Positions 24,501 to 26,744 of a DNA stretch of 26,744 bases are shown piece by piece. The stretch's first letter is position 1. Each line of letters begins with the position of its first letter. This DNA comes from Candidatus Poseidoniaceae archaeon (GTDB taxonomy: Archaea; Thermoplasmatota; Poseidoniia; Poseidoniales; Poseidoniaceae), in NCBI GenBank assembly GCA_949373265.1, contig CASICT010000004.1, positions 1 to 26,744 of the forward strand, read 5' to 3'. Below the pieces are notes generated by a model. The model saw nothing but the letters and a program-made list of their open reading frames with translations. It made no database searches and was not told where the DNA came from. Position numbers and translations under genes: made by a program.

Positions 24501-26569
24501 CCATCCACAAAGTTACAATTTCTCTTTATCATTCAGGAAATAACGACTTGCTTTCAGAAAGAACCATCTCATTAGTCGTCGCCCCTGTTTTCTTGGTTGA
24601 AGTCGATAATTGGCCAGAACAAATGTTGTACCATCGCTATCAGATATATGACTGGAATGTCACTGTTACCAATGTTGGTAACAAAGACGTAACTGTTGAT
24701 TTAGATTACAATGTATTCAAGCCTGGTCTTGTAGACGAGGGGACAATTTCCTTAGCCTGGGAAGTCTCTTCAACAGCCCCTAATACCCTCGTTCTTCCGA
24801 TGAATGTCCCAGTTAAATTGTCGTTTGAAGTAGAAGCGAAAGAATTCGAACCGGGAATTTATCTTGAAGCATTGTTACAATTAAGAATGACGCCTTCAGA
24901 TGCTGAAATTACAGGTTCGACAATTCAGGAAAGCGATCTTAAGATGTCAAGACTATTCCCTTACGAGGATTACAAACTACAACCTTCCGACAATAACCAA
25001 AACCTTACTGAAAGCATCATTTGGTCTCATATTCCGGAAGGTAGCGATAATGGAGTAACCTACCTTATCGAATTGTGCGATTCTCAAAGGAGAGTCGATT
25101 TGACAAAATTAGGATTGAGTGAGTCTGACTATACCTGGAATTTCGGATTAGAGGTGAGTGGTACTACTGAACCGCTTGATTTAGATAACGACTGTGACAA
25201 TGGGTCTCATTCAATAATTACTCTTCCAAATAGAGCATCTTGGCTAACTAACGATCCGCTTCAAGTAGTAATAGATACACCAAACCGGCCACATATTCTA
25301 AAAAATGATGGATATGACCTGACCTTTAGACTATACCACCCTGATGAGAATGATGGATTTAGCGTTTACACAGAAGCTACGTTCTCATTCTATTTCGCTG
25401 CCAAAGCCTTACCTGCAATCTCAGAAATAAAATTCTCGGAGGACGGGTTACAAGAAGGGCAAATTTCATCTTTATTTGCCAACTTAAGCAATGGCGGAAC
25501 TTCAGTGGCTCTTGCTGTAACTGCAGAACTAGTTTGTGAGGGCGTGTCAGTTATCGACCCGATAAAGAAACAAACATTTTTGTCAGCGGGCGAAAAGGTT
25601 CCATTAATTTGGGAAGTAGAATCAGACCACCTAGATTGGTGGGCTCAATCTAGTGATGTAAGTTGCATAGTCGAATTAAATTCCAAATCTTGGAATGGAG
25701 AAGCAACTGACCCTATTGTCTACAAATTCGACGAACAAGTAAAATCTTGGTCCCCTGGAGTTGGATTTTCTTTCATCGCTACTCTTTCATTACTTGGAGT
25801 ATCGATTGGTCTTTTGCGATTGGTTGGACAGAATGACAAATTTAGACTTGCTGCAACTTACTCCGGACTCTTGGCTCTTGGTTTCTCTTTCCATCTAATG
25901 GACTATGTCTGGTGGGGCCCTGGAATACTAGCAATTTCCGCACTATGGCTATGGACTATGACTTGGAGATCATCGGTTGAATTCCAATTGATTCATGAGG
26001 ATTATCAACGTGCTCGCAAAGGAATCAGTACCCTATACAGCGACCATTTCATTGTCTTGTCCAATGCAAAACGTCAGTTATCTATCATTTTATCAATGCC
26101 CGCTCTGGGTATGATTGGCGTAATACTCGGGGTTCCACCTCAGATGAATCCTAATTCTAGTAACATGATATCCTTAGTTGGCTATCTCGTATTGGCAATT
26201 GTCGGTGTAATCTTCATCATTTGGAATGCAAATCGAATGTATGGTTCCCTGTATGGCAGGTTAACCGAAGTTGAACTTCAAGCAAGTCGTATTGAGAGGG
26301 ATTTAGGAGACCCTGCTCGCCTACTTACAGAATTAGCTAGTGATGGACTAGACCTATCTGCTATTATTTCTAAGCCTCAACCTAATGTTGCTGCAGCCGG
26401 TGAAGCATCATCTTCAGAAATAGTTGACTGGGATCAAGAAATGGATGTTCTTTCCGATGACCTCGATGATGATAATATCACAATTGACCCGAGTGAATGG
26501 AGCACCGATGAATTGTTGGAAGATGAATCATCTGATACTAGTAAATCGGAGGTGAAAGAAGATGGCTAA
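21548..26569 (+). CDS. Giant membrane protein with ~10 CARDB-like repeats, C-terminal multi-TM block and acidic tail
   Basis: A 1673-residue protein. A signal peptide (basic MHNRKIAF, then ILLVLLLQVSVPMIPVDA) is followed by about 1370 residues of ectodomain. This contains repeated Ig-like domains of the CARDB / NPCBM-associated type, marked by an N-x-G-[N] turn after a beta-strand, near residues 70, 185, 301, 409, 542, 692, 819, 929, 1042 and 1315. Few Cys occur. The C-terminus has about five hydrophobic segments between about 1403 and 1575, such as FSFIATLSLLGVSIGLL and LVGYLVLAIVGVIFII, then an Asp/Glu/Ser-rich tail of about 90 residues. No enzymatic motif is visible. Such chains form the S-layer or extended surface structures in archaea; this role is inferred. 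GGGGAGG (21533-21539) lies 8 nt before the ATG. It overlaps both neighbouring genes by 8 nt. Confidence 0.85.
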   Translation: MHNRKIAFSILLVLLLQVSVPMIPVDAASGRAVPNFDATMTLSNGGSISNSGIIKVEQGNHTVGIDVANNGADSAELIVKLFHKATAASSKTQVISINAGTMLAGATSSFPVDWEAFAGDGQSLISQITATDGADVTVVNTTLSFDVTPFRAATIENNDIPSPDSGFTDLRLGHSTHTFSADVRNIGNVPVTAVMEIQLANDADPTQILTFWSATNTLQPGSLSVPAGDVTIPVTFDGTLLLDSWELSSRVMFNSTAGWTNNISITSVGVTFSDFIISISAPSDRSTEPGTATTLTWLISNLGSDDDLTITLTSDQNWHDNALDGQTLSILAGASASVEVTVTVPSNAVKPTLENVYLDLTSTSSDPYTVRSTGHVMVGDTYGALVTAVDASVDVTPANTNSILFKVKNAGTMPTAFNLATGLTIPAEGWVVDLSNTVTPILAPNSEHTISAQVTPAPISSPLKLSEKNAAGDSLSLWLSATPLFGGVPNLDTTQLIVEAIITVDPGPETESIILDPAEVWDGNGAGGIDRVLSLAVEVRHNLGNSIVTGVNAELTSGTPVFTGTNSVGVNEAARWGVTITPASVSNLDMDEVFQSWLAIDGPSDELPLSGEIVIPITATPTLTQSQIDNAVNSSSVTRNISIVIPSIFSGEIFSDATADSPEEHKCVMGVPYHICNADVGNLTNFSLGLENTGNDVTSYRLNIVNDYPDSWEVSLVTTLTTNPTMVTNLSPAMADHPTLGTGHLSDFILKVKTDPQANAATLQPITIRVEDQLRDEILSNITLLIRVEESINFELRPTNDTISLSPFETPATRVYINNTGNVATTFSLWLDTSQQNDVAFTIEPLGTTEVIVGAGRNESVKIRLTPNSGASADELHIATIWVTAVNGMNLSASVVANITADHHLGINVQDIIAVTPGVNETISVTFANTGNLEETLDIFAVVEGNWSSSWQQDQIVLPIGSTLDNDLTIIVPSLGGVQTLTNGAIHKVTISLYHSGNNDLLSERTISLVVAPVFLVEVDNWPEQMLYHRYQIYDWNVTVTNVGNKDVTVDLDYNVFKPGLVDEGTISLAWEVSSTAPNTLVLPMNVPVKLSFEVEAKEFEPGIYLEALLQLRMTPSDAEITGSTIQESDLKMSRLFPYEDYKLQPSDNNQNLTESIIWSHIPEGSDNGVTYLIELCDSQRRVDLTKLGLSESDYTWNFGLEVSGTTEPLDLDNDCDNGSHSIITLPNRASWLTNDPLQVVIDTPNRPHILKNDGYDLTFRLYHPDENDGFSVYTEATFSFYFAAKALPAISEIKFSEDGLQEGQISSLFANLSNGGTSVALAVTAELVCEGVSVIDPIKKQTFLSAGEKVPLIWEVESDHLDWWAQSSDVSCIVELNSKSWNGEATDPIVYKFDEQVKSWSPGVGFSFIATLSLLGVSIGLLRLVGQNDKFRLAATYSGLLALGFSFHLMDYVWWGPGILAISALWLWTMTWRSSVEFQLIHEDYQRARKGISTLYSDHFIVLSNAKRQLSIILSMPALGMIGVILGVPPQMNPNSSNMISLVGYLVLAIVGVIFIIWNANRMYGSLYGRLTEVELQASRIERDLGDPARLLTELASDGLDLSAIISKPQPNVAAAGEASSSEIVDWDQEMDVLSDDLDDDNITIDPSEWSTDELLEDESSDTSKSEVKEDG

Positions 26570-26744
26570 AGCCGCAAAGAATGAAGATGCATCAGACTTG
26601 GAAGAGGCGCGTAGAGCCATCCGTGATTCACAAACCAGTGCAGACCGCCTTATTCGTGCAAGTCGCGAACTAGAGCATATTGTTCATGGCGTTTCAGGGG
26701 ATGATTCCTCGCTTTCAGCAACTGAATATGATATCGATGATGCT
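26562..26744 (+). CDS. Small charged helical protein, 3' partial
   Basis: An ORF running off the window edge. The first 61 residues begin MAKAAKNEDASDLEEARRAI and continue with charged heptad-like sequence (SADRLIRASRELEHIVHGV) before an acidic stretch. A coiled coil or helical bundle is likely; there is no signal peptide in the visible part. GGAGGTG (26548-26554) lies 7 nt before the ATG, a strong Shine-Dalgarno that confirms the start. The ATG overlaps the giant gene's stop as ATGGCTAA, so it belongs to the same operon and is probably translationally coupled. It is most likely a cytoplasmic companion of the membrane protein, an inference from position. The family is not recognisable from this fragment. 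Confidence 0.78.
   Translation, partial: MAKAAKNEDASDLEEARRAIRDSQTSADRLIRASRELEHIVHGVSGDDSSLSATEYDIDDA

Overview
The window most resembles a marine planktonic archaeon of the Thermoplasmatota, specifically the Marine Group II / Ca. Poseidoniales type. This is an inference from gene content, not a database match. The supporting signs are an archaeal-type aconitase X / phosphomevalonate dehydratase, an IleRS of the eukaryote/archaea-like class, a MutS2-like ATPase with an N-terminal helix-hairpin-helix, a TATA box 25 nt before a start codon, leaderless-looking first genes, and very large anchored surface proteins with acidic tails. Genes are packed tightly, with no gene-free stretch over about 170 bases. 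I found no tRNA, rRNA, CRISPR array, insertion sequence or phage gene.

Left part (1-8122): the 3' part of an S15-family peptidase (+) meets a MutS2-like ATPase (-) with back-to-back stop codons. Next come an Asp-box lipoprotein (-) and ileS (-), joined by an ATGA overlap (ileS is upstream). The IleRS carries a swapped signature motif, GIHH in place of HxGH.

Middle (8255-16552): a giant anchored surface protein (+) is followed after 55 nt by glutamine-dependent NAD+ synthetase, nadE (+). This gene converges on a membrane-anchored protein (-) that has a DUF7151-like segment, a 14-triplet collagen-like Gly-X-Y tract and ELWxTDG-type repeats.

Isoprenoid and sugar part (16631-20963): a fused aconitase-X enzyme (probable phosphomevalonate dehydratase of the archaeal mevalonate pathway) is directly abutted by an extended SDR nucleotide-sugar epimerase/dehydratase (+). 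Converging on them is a three-gene minus-strand operon of PrxQ-type peroxiredoxin, hexapeptide acetyltransferase and flavin-reductase-like protein. Its genes overlap by 8 nt each. The SDR and the acetyltransferase suggest nucleotide-sugar modification for surface glycans; this is inference.

Right part (21130-26744): a TATA-led, apparently leaderless operon encodes a small helical protein, a 1673-residue membrane protein and the start of a small charged helical protein, joined by 8-nt ATGNNTAA overlaps. The membrane protein has about ten CARDB-like repeats, a C-terminal multi-TM block and an acidic tail. This operon is the best candidate in the window for an uncharacterised surface system.
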